DNA of 64,000 nt from Caryophanon tenue (GCF_001700315.1 NZ_MASJ01000001.1:372001-436000), one strand, 5' to 3'; positions 1 through 8,294 are shown, counted from the stretch's first letter. Program-made: numbers and translations. The notes: generated by a model not told the origin, from the sequence alone.

Positions 1-899
1 GCACATTCCGTCCGAACGAACCAATCAGTAAAAAGCATATAGCAGCCATGCTCGTAAAAGCGTTGAATTTACCATTAACGAATATAAAAAACCCTGGCTA
101 TGCTGACGTGCCAGTGACACATGCCTATTATAAAGAAATTGCAGCAGGGTATACGGCAGGTATTTTCTCAAAAGCACAAAATTTCAAACCAGATAGCAGC
201 ATTTCACGTGCATTTATGGCGAAAATTATCGCAAAAGCATATGACCTAGAAGTGGTTATCGGCTCCTTTAATACGTCATTTCGCGATGTACCAGCGACAA
301 ATGAATTTTTTACACCGATTTCAAAAGTCGCATCGAACCAAATTGCAGGTGGTTATGAAGATGGCACATTTTTACCGGAGCGTTTAATTACACGCGCTCA
401 TTTTGCAGCATTTTTAGCGCGCGCGATGTCACGTGCGACAACATCTGTACTAAAAAATACTGCGTATACGTATTATTATGAGCAAGATGGCAAAACGTAT
501 CGTTATGAATACAGCAATACGAAGCAGGGGATGGATTATTGGGATATATATAATGAACAGACAAATATATATTTGTACACAGATGCCTATAAACAAGATG
601 CAACCTTTTATGGGGAAACGACTGTAGGCTATGGGGGCTATTTATTAGAAGTGCCAGCACCTTTCCGTATTGGGCAAGTACAAGTACATTATCCATCGAA
701 TACAGCTGTGACGATTTTGAACACACGTGGTTTTTTAAGTGTACGCGGGACGAGTTATACAAATGTACTTGTTGTGAAGCAAGTGCGTCCGTCACAAGGC
801 GTACTCATTTCTTATTATGCGACTGATGTCGGTTTATTATTAACGACAACTGGCGATGGGAACGAGTTGATTGTGTTATCGAACCGAGTGAAAAAGTAA
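1..899 (+). CDS. S-layer homology (SLH) domain surface protein, 3' part
   Basis: The reading frame is already open at base 3 (TFRPNEPISKKHIAAM...), so this is the C-terminal part of a gene starting upstream of the window. Three SLH-type repeats are visible (FRPNEPISKKHIAAM; then FKPDSSISRAFMAKI; then GYEDGTFLPERLITRAHFAAF), each with the usual R/K-hydrophobic helix. SLH triplets bind pyruvylated secondary cell-wall polymer and anchor secreted proteins. About 145 Tyr- and Thr-rich residues follow, in a beta-rich-looking region with no recognised fold. Placing SLH repeats before an unknown C-terminal module is a common layout for surface enzymes or adhesins; the function of this module is unknown. 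A terminator follows. Confidence 0.85.
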   Translation, partial: TFRPNEPISKKHIAAMLVKALNLPLTNIKNPGYADVPVTHAYYKEIAAGYTAGIFSKAQNFKPDSSISRAFMAKIIAKAYDLEVVIGSFNTSFRDVPATNEFFTPISKVASNQIAGGYEDGTFLPERLITRAHFAAFLARAMSRATTSVLKNTAYTYYYEQDGKTYRYEYSNTKQGMDYWDIYNEQTNIYLYTDAYKQDATFYGETTVGYGGYLLEVPAPFRIGQVQVHYPSNTAVTILNTRGFLSVRGTSYTNVLVVKQVRPSQGVLISYYATDVGLLLTTTGDGNELIVLSNRVKK

Positions 900-922
900 A
901 ATGAGAGTAAGCAAAAAGAAGT

Positions 923-960
923 ATCCTTCTGCAACGACAATTGCTGAAGGATATTTTTTT
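923..960 (+). terminator. Rho-independent terminator after SLH gene
   Basis: A 30-nt hairpin: ATCCTTC-T-GCAA pairs with TTGC-T-GAAGGAT, followed by a T7 run. It lies 23 nt after the SLH gene stop. Confidence 0.85.
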
Positions 961-1240
961 GCATTTGGTGCTACGCCACATAGCGGACGCGTTTTCGCAG
1001 ACATGGCTTGGGGCAAACACGATATTTATCACATCTCGTTCTTTGTAGATGTTCCTTTGTAATCTCTCGCGTGTACTGTTCTGTCAGAAGTCCGCGCTTC
1101 GTTTAACGGCGACATATGAATTTTTATCATCGAACATCATTGGCCTTTATTTGAATTATACGTTTGTCGCCGAACGCATTTTTTTGTTGGTGGAAACGCT
1201 TGTATAATTTCACAAATGGGTATAGAAAAGTATGGGAAAG
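961..1240. repeat. Intergenic region with a degenerate Planococcaceae-type repeat
   Basis: This gap of about 300 nt has no supported gene. Bases about 978-1012 (AGCGGACGCGTTTTCGCAGA, then CATGGCTTGGGG) resemble the GC-rich 'GCGGACGCTTTCCGCGGGCATGGCTTGAG'-like interspersed repeats that I recall from Planococcaceae genomes, here decayed. The call rests on memory of that repeat, not an alignment. A TATAAT-like hexamer at about 1202-1207 may be the -10 element of the next gene. Confidence 0.35.
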
Positions 1241-1258
1241 AGGTAGGGGGTGCAAGAG

Positions 1259-2506
1259 ATGCAGAGAATGATTGAACATGCTTTACAAAAAACAGACAGT
1301 GCACTGCGTTGTCCAGAAGAAAGTTTAGTGCGGTTTTATGAAGCGGTCTCGTACTCGAAAAAAACACAATTATTTATTGAAGAAACGATGCAAGAGGAAG
1401 ATTTTTTATTCTTTTTCCGTGATATATGGGTGGCGCTTTATGAAGAGATGAGTTATCACATTCAAGAGATTGAACAACCATACCATCGTTTATTAGCAAA
1501 GGTGCTCGATACCAATGCTTATGTGATGTGCCGAAGAATGACCGTGAAAGAATCGTTGCCAGCGCTTGTTGGAGCGTATCATATTACGGAATATTGTTAT
1601 CCACTTGTACATGATGACTATTTAGAAACGTCAACCGTGGAAGAACAGGTAGAGCGTGCCTATGAAATGATGCGCATGGTCATACAAGGTGTTGACGAAT
1701 TAGTTGACTTTAATATAGGGATGTATGAATTTCGGGAACAAATTGTCATTGCTGAATTAATTGCTGATACGCAAGAAGCAAAAGAAATTGCGAAGTATAG
1801 TCGTATTTTCCAGCAAATTATTGATGAAGTCGGTGCAATGGCGACTGACACGTACACGACAGAGTTTGAATTAATGCAACATAGATTTTTTATTGAAGGC
1901 TCACCAGAAACAGTGACGGAATATTTGAAGAAGAAAAAAGCAGCAGAGACGATGCTCCAGTCACATTATCGAAATAATGTCATTTATGTGCCATTTCAGA
2001 ACGCACAACAAGGGGACGGACCGTATATTATTTGTTTGGAGCAAACAGCCCGTACCAAACGCTTTGATATTCAAACAAAAGCGCTTGTACTTTTAATCAG
2101 CCGTTTAGCCAAACAATACGGACGTGATTTATGTATCATTCCATACGCAAATGACGTTAAGGGTCATTATTACTTTGAAAAAGGAAATATACCGGTGGAC
2201 GAGTTGAGTCAATTTGTACGTCATTATGAAGACGGAGAAGCGAATATTTTGCCAGCGCTAAGCTTTGCATTAACCATTCTGCGGCAAAACGACGAGCAAC
2301 AACGGAGCGATATTATCTTTATTACAGAAGGCGGTATGATTCGTGAACAGCGTCTTTTAGACAGTACGTATAAACAAGCGGTAGAAAGCTTTTTAACGAT
2401 GCGTAATGTAGATGTATCGGCACTGGTGTTAAATGAGCGCCTATTTGATGAGCAACAGTACTGGTTTATTAATGATGTGTACTTTGCTGAGGAATTGTTT
2501 GAATAA
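1259..2506 (+). CDS. VWA-like (CoxE/ViaA-type) domain protein, unknown function
   Basis: A 415-aa cytosolic protein without signal peptide or membrane segment. The N-terminal 200 residues are acidic and helical. From about residue 255 the chain reads like a von Willebrand A-type fold: YIICLEQTARTKRFDIQTKALVLLISRLAKQ, then CIIPYAND, then SDIIFITEGG. The canonical MIDAS DxSxS is replaced by LEQTART, so classical metal binding is doubtful. Such domains usually partner AAA+ ATPases, but none is adjacent. I chose ATG 1259 because the AGGTAGGGGG Shine-Dalgarno ends at 1250; the in-frame GTG at 1250 sits inside it. A bidirectional terminator follows. Confidence 0.6.
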   Translation: MQRMIEHALQKTDSALRCPEESLVRFYEAVSYSKKTQLFIEETMQEEDFLFFFRDIWVALYEEMSYHIQEIEQPYHRLLAKVLDTNAYVMCRRMTVKESLPALVGAYHITEYCYPLVHDDYLETSTVEEQVERAYEMMRMVIQGVDELVDFNIGMYEFREQIVIAELIADTQEAKEIAKYSRIFQQIIDEVGAMATDTYTTEFELMQHRFFIEGSPETVTEYLKKKKAAETMLQSHYRNNVIYVPFQNAQQGDGPYIICLEQTARTKRFDIQTKALVLLISRLAKQYGRDLCIIPYANDVKGHYYFEKGNIPVDELSQFVRHYEDGEANILPALSFALTILRQNDEQQRSDIIFITEGGMIREQRLLDSTYKQAVESFLTMRNVDVSALVLNERLFDEQQYWFINDVYFAEELFE

Positions 2507-2509
2507 AAA

Positions 2510-2547
2510 AGGTTGCGAAAAGGCGTATCCTTTTAGCAACCTGTTTT
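2510..2547. terminator. Bidirectional terminator between convergent genes
   Basis: AGGTTGC-g-AAAAGG pairs with CCTTTT-a-GCAACCT. An A run lies upstream and T6 downstream, so it can serve both the VWA-like gene and the minus-strand gene that ends at 2548. Confidence 0.8.
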
Positions 2548-3015
2548 TTATGGCGTTGTGATAATCTCAGCAATACGTTCATAGCTCATGTCGGAGTTTA
2601 AACGATATTCACCGACTTGTAGGCGTTTATGATAACCGCCATTAACGAGAAACATTTCAAATTCAATGGCATTTGTAATAATATTGGCATCCATTAATTT
2701 TTTACTAATATCATAGCTCGTAATGCCGCGGTAAATAATGAGTTTTGATTCATAAAGTGTTTTTTCGTTATCCTCTGCAGCTACAGTTGGCTGTTCGGTA
2801 GATGTGTCAGCTGTTTGTTTGCTTTGTAAGTCGTCAATCGTTTGTTGTGCTTCGGCAAGTTGTGCAGTTAAAGCATCGACTTGTTTTTCAGCGACTGTAG
2901 ACTGTTCGATTGTTGTGACACCTGGTAACGCAATATTGAGCGTTTGTGCACCGTAAAATAACCCACCGATTAAGAACGTTGCGATGCCAAAGCTGCGTAC
3001 GGAATGTTTATTCAT
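2548..3015 (-). CDS. Membrane-anchored coiled-coil protein with C-terminal MltG/YceG-like segment
   Basis: 155 aa. One N-terminal membrane anchor (IATFLIGGLFYGAQTL), a heptad-rich stretch at about residues 40-68 (VDALTAQLAEAQQTIDDLQS), a Thr-rich linker, then a C-terminal segment (IIYRGITSYDISKKLMDANI; GEYRLNSDMSYERIAEII). That segment resembles the substrate-binding subdomain of MltG/YceG proteins but without the catalytic part. The start overlaps the stop of the upstream minus-strand gene by 4 nt (ATGA), so the two are translationally coupled. Position next to rpmG recalls the B. subtilis yqzC/yqzD pair; that assignment is from synteny only. Confidence 0.6.
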   Translation of the reverse strand: MNKHSVRSFGIATFLIGGLFYGAQTLNIALPGVTTIEQSTVAEKQVDALTAQLAEAQQTIDDLQSKQTADTSTEQPTVAAEDNEKTLYESKLIIYRGITSYDISKKLMDANIITNAIEFEMFLVNGGYHKRLQVGEYRLNSDMSYERIAEIITTP

Positions 3016-3419
3016 ACCGCTTTTCCTCCGTGCTCTGTAATAACTGCAATCACTTCCGCCTCTGATAAGTTTGAGCGAGTGCCAATCTCCGTAATCGATA
3101 AACCTTGCTTATTTAAAGCGAGTACTTGACTGAGGATGATGGGATTAATATGTTTCGTCGCTTGTGGTGCGTATGCTTTTTTCGCAGCTGTTACAGGAGA
3201 TGTCATGCTCTTTTTAAAAGCGACAGCTGTGTCGACCATCATTTCTTCTTCCAACGCTTTAATTCGTTTGTTTAGCTGATTTGTTTCTTGGTAAATGCTC
3301 ATCGATAAATTTTCGACATCTTTTGCGACCTTTTTTGATGGGTCTTTCAAAAAGAATGAAAGGATGATAATGACAAGTCCAACTGCCATTAAGAGTAAAC
3401 CAACATCCATATATGTCAC
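3012..3419 (-). CDS. Small membrane protein with coiled coil and C-terminal HTH-like segment
   Basis: 135 aa. A single N-terminal membrane helix (MDVGLLLMAVGLVIIILSFF), then a coiled coil (ENLSMSIYQETNQLNKRIKALEEEM), then a C-terminal stretch whose pattern (ILALNKQGLSITEIGTRSNLSEAEVIAVI-like; actual start at SQVLALNKQG) resembles a helix-turn-helix of the 'sigma-70 region 4 / DUF6115' type. It is first in a two-gene minus-strand operon. Function unknown. Promoter elements would lie in the divergent 3420-3610 spacer shared with rpmG. Confidence 0.6.
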   Translation of the reverse strand: MTYMDVGLLLMAVGLVIIILSFFLKDPSKKVAKDVENLSMSIYQETNQLNKRIKALEEEMMVDTAVAFKKSMTSPVTAAKKAYAPQATKHINPIILSQVLALNKQGLSITEIGTRSNLSEAEVIAVITEHGGKAV

Positions 3420-3514
3420 CTCATTGTTTCGTACATTTTACAAAGAACTGTAAAACGCCTAATTCTTTTTTCATTGTAACATACGAAAGTTTAAAAGTTT
3501 ATATGAATTAGGTG

Positions 3515-3543
3515 TAGATTTTTTATGAAACATATATTATAAT
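3515..3543 (+). promoter_or_regulatory. Probable SigA promoter of rpmG
   Basis: A perfect TATAAT at 3538-3543, with a poor -35 (TAGATT, 3515-3520) at 17-nt spacing. It lies about 68 nt ahead of the rpmG start. Confidence 0.45.
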
Positions 3544-3610
3544 GGAAAAGTCGTATAAATCAGCTCAAAATTTATAAAACGATTCTTGATTTAGAGTGGG
3601 AGGGTTAATG

Positions 3611-3760
3611 ATGCGCGTAAACATTACTTTAGCTTGCACAGAATGCGGCGAACGTAACTACATTTCTAAAAAGAACAAGCGTAACAATCCAGAGCGTCTT
3701 GAACTTAAAAAATATTGCTCTCGCGAAAAGAAGAGCACTCTTCACCGCGAAACTAAGTAA
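3611..3760 (+). CDS. rpmG: 50S ribosomal protein L33
   Basis: A 49-aa large-subunit ribosomal protein: [20 protein letters not shown], then [15 protein letters not shown], ending STLHRETK. Cys9 and Cys12 form the first half of the zinc-ribbon pair. Cys36 is present, but the fourth position is Glu39, so this is a three-cysteine variant, as seen in several Bacillota paralogues. ATG 3611 is preferred over ATG 3608 because the GGGAGGG Shine-Dalgarno lies 6-7 nt upstream of it. Followed by a strong terminator. Position before yqgN matches B. subtilis rpmGA. Confidence 0.95.
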   Translation: MRVNITLACTECGERNYISKKNKRNNPERLELKKYCSREKKSTLHRETK

Positions 3761-3770
3761 TTGCACATTA

Positions 3771-3800
3771 GCCAAAGCCACTTGTGGTTTTGGCTTTTTT
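3771..3800 (+). terminator. Terminator after rpmG
   Basis: GCCAAA-GCCAC pairs with GTGG-TTTTGGC, followed by T6. Confidence 0.85.
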
Positions 3801-3827
3801 CAATTTATACATAAGTGAGGGATTGAC

Positions 3828-4391
3828 ATGGACAAAAAGCAACTGCGAAATGAAACATTACACACATTACGTATGATGAACCAGCAGCAATATATAGAAC
3901 GTTCGCATCAGCTAACGACACAATTGTTACAAATGCCAGCGATTCAAGAAGCGAGCGTAATTGCAGTTACAATCTCGGCTTTTCCAGAGGTCGCCTTACA
4001 GCCATTTATTGAAGCGCTGTGGCAACAGCAAAAGACGGTTGTCGCGCCAAAATGTGACGCTAAAACCCGCCAAATGGACTTTTATCAATTCACATCGTTT
4101 GATGAACTTGAGCAAGTGTATTTACATTTATATGAACCAAAGCGTATCCAGACGAATTATGTGTCACCACGACAATTAGATGTTATGATTGTGCCGGGTG
4201 TTGTATTTAGTACGGATGGCTATCGAATTGGCTTCGGTGGTGGCTATTATGACCGATATTTACCAACAACAACAGCGACACGTATTTCTGTCGCATTTGA
4301 GGAGCAAATACGGTCTGCTATTCCACATGAAGCACATGACTGTCCGGTACAATACATTGTGACCGAACAAGGAATTATTGTTAGTTCGTAA
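3828..4391 (+). CDS. yqgN: 5-formyltetrahydrofolate cyclo-ligase
   Basis: 187 aa. Converts 5-formyl-THF to 5,10-methenyl-THF with ATP, returning a storage or inhibitory folate to the C1 pool. The family signature is clear: IVPGVVFSTDGYRIGFGGGY (residues about 124-143) followed by YDRYL, with an N-terminal basic helix (DKKQLRNETL). Length is normal. It precedes yqgQ by 14 nt and is probably co-transcribed with it. The role fits the C1/folate genes elsewhere in the window (gcvT-PA-PB, folD). Confidence 0.93.
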   Translation: MDKKQLRNETLHTLRMMNQQQYIERSHQLTTQLLQMPAIQEASVIAVTISAFPEVALQPFIEALWQQQKTVVAPKCDAKTRQMDFYQFTSFDELEQVYLHLYEPKRIQTNYVSPRQLDVMIVPGVVFSTDGYRIGFGGGYYDRYLPTTTATRISVAFEEQIRSAIPHEAHDCPVQYIVTEQGIIVSS

Positions 4392-4405
4392 AGGAGAAAA
4401 GTGCA

Positions 4406-4609
4406 ATGCAAAATTTATATGATATTATGCAGTTATTAAAACAATATGGTACGTTTATTTACACAACGGACTTTTTAGGCGACCTTCATTTAATGGAAGA
4501 TGAAGTGAAGGAGCTATATAAATCAGGTATTATGGATATTAAAGATTACCAGATGGCGATGCTTATTTTGCGTCAAGAAGCAACGAAATACGAAATGAAA
4601 AAACGATAA
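4406..4609 (+). CDS. yqgQ: YqgQ family small protein (DUF910)
   Basis: A 67-aa small acidic helical protein (MQNLYDIMQLLKQYGTFIYT, then DLHLMEDEVKELYKSGI), recognisable as the YqgQ family, which lies between yqgN and the glucokinase/yqgS region in Bacillus. Shine-Dalgarno AAAGGAGAAA lies 7 nt before the ATG. Here the rhomboid protease yqgP and the glucokinase yqgR that flank it in B. subtilis are missing. Function unknown. Confidence 0.85.
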   Translation: MQNLYDIMQLLKQYGTFIYTTDFLGDLHLMEDEVKELYKSGIMDIKDYQMAMLILRQEATKYEMKKR

Positions 4610-4613
4610 ACTA

Positions 4614-4658
4614 GCGCATGCTGTGCAGAGACAATCTGTAAAGCATGCGTATTTTTTT
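4614..4658 (+). terminator. Terminator after yqgQ
   Basis: GCGCATGCT pairs with AGCATGCG around an internal CAGA/TCTG stem, followed by T7. Confidence 0.85.
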
Positions 4659-4851
4659 AGTTTAGTGATATAAAAAGAATTATCTTATTTTTGTTGGATT
4701 GAAACCTTTTTTCGGCATTTTCGTATACAATAATATTATATGCAATTTATGACAGCGTTTAAAATTGCATAAAAGGGTAAAAAGAATTAATATGAATAAT
4801 ATGTTTTTTACGAATTTTTACAAAAAGAAAATACGAGGGGATGTACGTGCT

Positions 4852-6762
4852 ATGAAAGATAGAAAATGGCCAATACATTCGATATTAGCAGTCGCGATTG
4901 TCGCGACATGGTTAAAAACAGCGATTACGTATGAAATTAGCTTTGACCTCAATATTGAGAATGCGATGCAGCATTTTATTTTATGGTTAAATCCATTGAG
5001 TTTCTTACTCTTTATTTATGGTTTTGCATTGTTCTTTAAAAAGGCGAAAGCACGTAATCGATATATTTTAACGACGAGCGTTATTTTAGGGCTCGTATTA
5101 TATGGGAATGTGGCCTTCTACCGATTCTATAATGATTTTGTAACGTTACCAGTGTTATTTCAAACGAGTAATTTTGGCGATTTAGGCACATCGGCTGCGG
5201 AAATTGTATCGATTTTTGACTTACTGTACTTTTTAGATATCGTCATTATTATTTTGGCAATGAAATGGATGAAGACAACGGATATGGAGACGGTTCGTGT
5301 AGATTCACAAGTGCGTCGTATGTACTTTACATTAAGTGCTGCGACACTCGTGTTAAACTTAGGGCTTGCTGAAACGGAGCGTCCACAATTATTAACGCGT
5401 AGTTTTGATCGTGAATTATTAGTGAAAAATATCGGGACATATAACTATCATTTATACGATATTTATATTCAGTCAAAATCATCTGCGCAGCGTGCGTTAG
5501 CAGATGGCAGTGAATTAGTTGAAGTGAGCAACTATGTAAAAGCCAATCAAGTGGATGTCAATGAGAACATGTTTGGTGAATTTGCAGGACGTAATGTCAT
5601 TTTCATATCGATGGAGTCACTACAAAGCTTTGTCATTAATGAAGACATGAACGGGCATGAAATTACACCGTTTTTAAATGAGTTAACGAATAGCCCTGAC
5701 ACATTTTATTTCAATAATATGTATCACCAAACAGGGTTAGGGAAAACGTCTGATTCAGAGTTTATTGTTGAAAACTCATTATTCGGCTTAGGACGTGGTG
5801 CGGTATTCTTTACGCATGGTGGGAATACGTATAATTCAATGAGCGAAAAGCTAGGGGAAAACGGATATTATACAAACGTTATGCATGCGAATAGTCGTTC
5901 ATTCTGGAACCGTGATATGATTTATCAATCGTTTAATATTGAGTCATTTGATGATGTAGAATCATATGACGTAAATGACGAAAACTCCGTGAACTGGGGC
6001 TTAAAAGATAAGCCGTTCTTTGAGCAATCTGTGGAATTAATGGAGAACATGCCACAGCCGTTTGCTACGCGTATGATTACGCTAACAAACCATTTCCCAT
6101 TCACATTAGATGTAACGGACCAATCGATTCCAGAATATACATCAACGTCTGGTACACTGAACCGTTATTTCCAAACGGTGCGTTATATGGATGAGTCATT
6201 AGAACTTTTCTTTGAGCAGCTAAAGGAAACGGACATTTATGATAATTCAATTATTGTGATGTACGGAGACCATTACGGCATTTCTGAAAACCATAATAAA
6301 GCGATGGCACAGTTTTTAAATAAGGAAGAATTAACAGCATATGATGTTGCAAAATTACAATCTGTGCCAATGTTCATTCATATTCCAGGCTATACAGAAG
6401 CACAGCCAATCGACAAAATTGCAGGGCAAGTGGATATTCGTCCAACTGTTCTTCACTTATTAGGCATTGAAACAGATAAAGATATGCAGCTTGGCTCAGA
6501 TGTTTTCTCGGAAGAACATGAAAACTTTGTGATTTTCCGTGATGGTCGATTCATTACAGATGAGGTCGTATACGCTGGGGAAGTTTGTTACGATGCGACA
6601 ACGGGTGAGCCAGTAGATATCGCAGCATGTCAGCCGTATATTGAACGTGCGAATACAGAATTAGAGTATTCAGACCAAATTATTAATGGCGATTTACTAC
6701 GTTTTTATGACCATACAACTGGTCAATTAACGGGTGAAGTGCTAACGGCTGAAGACGAATAA
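4852..6762 (+). CDS. yqgS: Lipoteichoic acid synthase family protein (membrane sulfatase-fold)
   Basis: A 636-aa polytopic enzyme. About five N-terminal membrane helices (residues about 5-180) precede an extracellular sulfatase-fold domain that transfers glycerol phosphate from phosphatidylglycerol to LTA or a primer. Metal/nucleophile residues are present: Glu255 (SMESLQ), Thr299 (LGKTSDSE, the nucleophile position), Asp473-His474 (YGDHYG). With ATG 4852 these fall almost exactly on the Staphylococcus aureus LtaS numbering (E255, T300, D475-H476). This start, with GAGGGG 11 nt upstream, is therefore better than the open frame beginning at 4765. Position matches yqgS; whether it is the main synthase or a primase paralogue cannot be told. 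Confidence 0.9.
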   Translation: MKDRKWPIHSILAVAIVATWLKTAITYEISFDLNIENAMQHFILWLNPLSFLLFIYGFALFFKKAKARNRYILTTSVILGLVLYGNVAFYRFYNDFVTLPVLFQTSNFGDLGTSAAEIVSIFDLLYFLDIVIIILAMKWMKTTDMETVRVDSQVRRMYFTLSAATLVLNLGLAETERPQLLTRSFDRELLVKNIGTYNYHLYDIYIQSKSSAQRALADGSELVEVSNYVKANQVDVNENMFGEFAGRNVIFISMESLQSFVINEDMNGHEITPFLNELTNSPDTFYFNNMYHQTGLGKTSDSEFIVENSLFGLGRGAVFFTHGGNTYNSMSEKLGENGYYTNVMHANSRSFWNRDMIYQSFNIESFDDVESYDVNDENSVNWGLKDKPFFEQSVELMENMPQPFATRMITLTNHFPFTLDVTDQSIPEYTSTSGTLNRYFQTVRYMDESLELFFEQLKETDIYDNSIIVMYGDHYGISENHNKAMAQFLNKEELTAYDVAKLQSVPMFIHIPGYTEAQPIDKIAGQVDIRPTVLHLLGIETDKDMQLGSDVFSEEHENFVIFRDGRFITDEVVYAGEVCYDATTGEPVDIAACQPYIERANTELEYSDQIINGDLLRFYDHTTGQLTGEVLTAEDE

Positions 6763-6772
6763 GTCATAAAAA

Positions 6773-6811
6773 AGTTATTTTCAACAGAAATATTGAAAAT
6801 AGCTTTTTTTT
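6773..6811 (+). terminator. Terminator after LTA synthase gene
   Basis: AGTTATTTTCAA pairs with TTGAAAATAGCT, followed by T8. A TATAAT at 6826-6831 just beyond it is the probable -10 element of the next gene. Confidence 0.8.
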
Positions 6812-6886
6812 ATGCAAAAAACGTGTATAATGATGGTTGTTTCTGACAAGTAACAATAAAAACGTGTGGGAAAGGAGGTTGTCGAC

Positions 6887-7837
6887 ATGTACACTCGTTT
6901 TTATATAGTATGCATAACAACTGCGCTATTATTAGTAGGCTGTTCTTCTACAAATGCTGATCCAACTGTTCCTCTAGCAGTGCCGGAAATGACAGCGATT
7001 GAACCTCAACAAACAGCCATTTCTTCAGAAACAACATTAATCTCTGCATTAGCCGACCATACATTCCTATTTCAAACGAATGACGAGCAATACGAACTGT
7101 ATACATACAATATGCTAACGGGTGAGCAAAAAACGGTACATACACAACAAATGCCAATTCGTGATGTGAAAGTCCATCCGTCTGGTGAGACATTTTTAGT
7201 GGTGTCAGCACCGTCTGCAACACTTGCGAACATTACGTTATATTCATTAACATTTGAAGCAATGTATGAAGTAGAAATACCATCATATGAAGTACTGACA
7301 ACATTTGATACAGTACATCCACAACAGTTTGCAGTCACAGCTTTTAATGACCAATTTGATGCGACTGTCTATCAGTTTACAGCGGGCACATTGCAACAAG
7401 TTGCTGTGCCATATCCATTTGTATCAATGCGTGATAATGTATTATATACAGTAACAGAAGGCAAACTACAGCAAACAAAAGATGGCCTAACAGAAGTACT
7501 AGCAAATGATGTCACGTATGCGAAGATTACAACGACAGGCGTTTATTATGTAACGCAACAAACGCCGAACACACTGATAACGAGTGAGGGTGCGATTACA
7601 CTTTTACAACCGATCGTGTCACTAGAGGAACAGCATGGAGACATGTATGTATGGACACAACAGCAACAACATTATGAATTAACGACTTTAAACGATATGA
7701 TGCCACTTTTAACGGTAGCAAAACCGGTCCCTTTTTATCATCATGCTGAACAACATATTCTTGTTTACGGTGACTTTTATGAATGGGTAATTACTGGGAA
7801 TGACATGCCGTTACAATGGCTTACAATAAATCAATAA
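6887..7837 (+). CDS. yqgU: YqgU-like lipoprotein
   Basis: A 316-aa secreted lipoprotein. Signal peptide with lipobox LLLVG-C (Cys19), a short Ser/Thr-rich linker, then a beta-rich domain with repeated strand-turn patterns reminiscent of a propeller (for example AKITTTGVYYVTQQT; SLEEQHGDMYVWTQQ). No catalytic motif is seen. ATG 6887 is chosen because AAAGGAGG ends 8 nt before it; the GTG at 6866 lies upstream of that site and would bury the signal peptide. The position after yqgS supports homology to B. subtilis YqgU; function unknown. Confidence 0.7.
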   Translation: MYTRFYIVCITTALLLVGCSSTNADPTVPLAVPEMTAIEPQQTAISSETTLISALADHTFLFQTNDEQYELYTYNMLTGEQKTVHTQQMPIRDVKVHPSGETFLVVSAPSATLANITLYSLTFEAMYEVEIPSYEVLTTFDTVHPQQFAVTAFNDQFDATVYQFTAGTLQQVAVPYPFVSMRDNVLYTVTEGKLQQTKDGLTEVLANDVTYAKITTTGVYYVTQQTPNTLITSEGAITLLQPIVSLEEQHGDMYVWTQQQQHYELTTLNDMMPLLTVAKPVPFYHHAEQHILVYGDFYEWVITGNDMPLQWLTINQ

Positions 7838-7914
7838 AACAGCGTATAGGTTGTCAGAGGCTATGATGTGTATCATCGCATGAGCTCAGACAAACTGACG
7901 CGTCTATAAATGCA

Positions 7915-7953
7915 ATAAAGCCACGGCGAATGATACATTCGCTGTGGCTTTAT
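7915..7953. terminator. Bidirectional terminator
   Basis: ATAAAGCCAC-GGCGAATG pairs with CATTCGC-TGTGGCTTTAT. It separates the plus-strand lipoprotein gene from the minus-strand DUF2759 gene. Confidence 0.85.
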
Positions 7954-7969
7954 CTCCTATAGAGGAGGA

Positions 7970-8149
7970 CTAATGTAGTTTCGGTGGGAAACCTTGGCTC
8001 ACAAGCGTCATAATAACAAACCAACCGAAAATGGCTGCCGCTCCTGCATTGAATACTAACGCTAAAATATTCTTTTCTCGAATCGATTGGAAAATACCTA
8101 ACACGCCACAAATTGCAATTAAACCGAAAATAACCATTAATAAGTTCAT
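7970..8149 (-). CDS. yqgW: DUF2759 small membrane protein (YqgW-like)
   Basis: 59 aa with two membrane helices (LLMVIFGLIAICGVLGIFQS; then ALVFNAGAAAIFGWFVIMTL) and a short C-terminal tail ending PPKLH. This is the DUF2759 family of Bacillales. ATG at 8149 is chosen because AAAGGAG lies 11 nt upstream; the GTG 12 nt earlier directly abuts the Shine-Dalgarno. Function unknown. The neighbour order yqgU-yqgW-yqgX is as in B. subtilis. Confidence 0.75.
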   Translation of the reverse strand: MNLLMVIFGLIAICGVLGIFQSIREKNILALVFNAGAAAIFGWFVIMTLVSQGFPPKLH

Positions 8150-8294
8150 GACTACAGACACTCCTTTCGAGAACGATAGTAATAATAAAGTTCTCTTTTA
8201 ATTGTATAAGGCTATGTTGGATTTGTCGAGAAATATTCAAAAAATTGCTACAAAATACAATAATTTTGTTGTTTTCGTATATTTGAATGAAACA

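Noticed and set aside
901-1062. A 53-codon plus-strand frame starting MRVSKKKYPSATT
   Set aside because: It runs through the SLH-gene terminator hairpin and the GC-rich repeat and has no Shine-Dalgarno; repeat-derived artefact.
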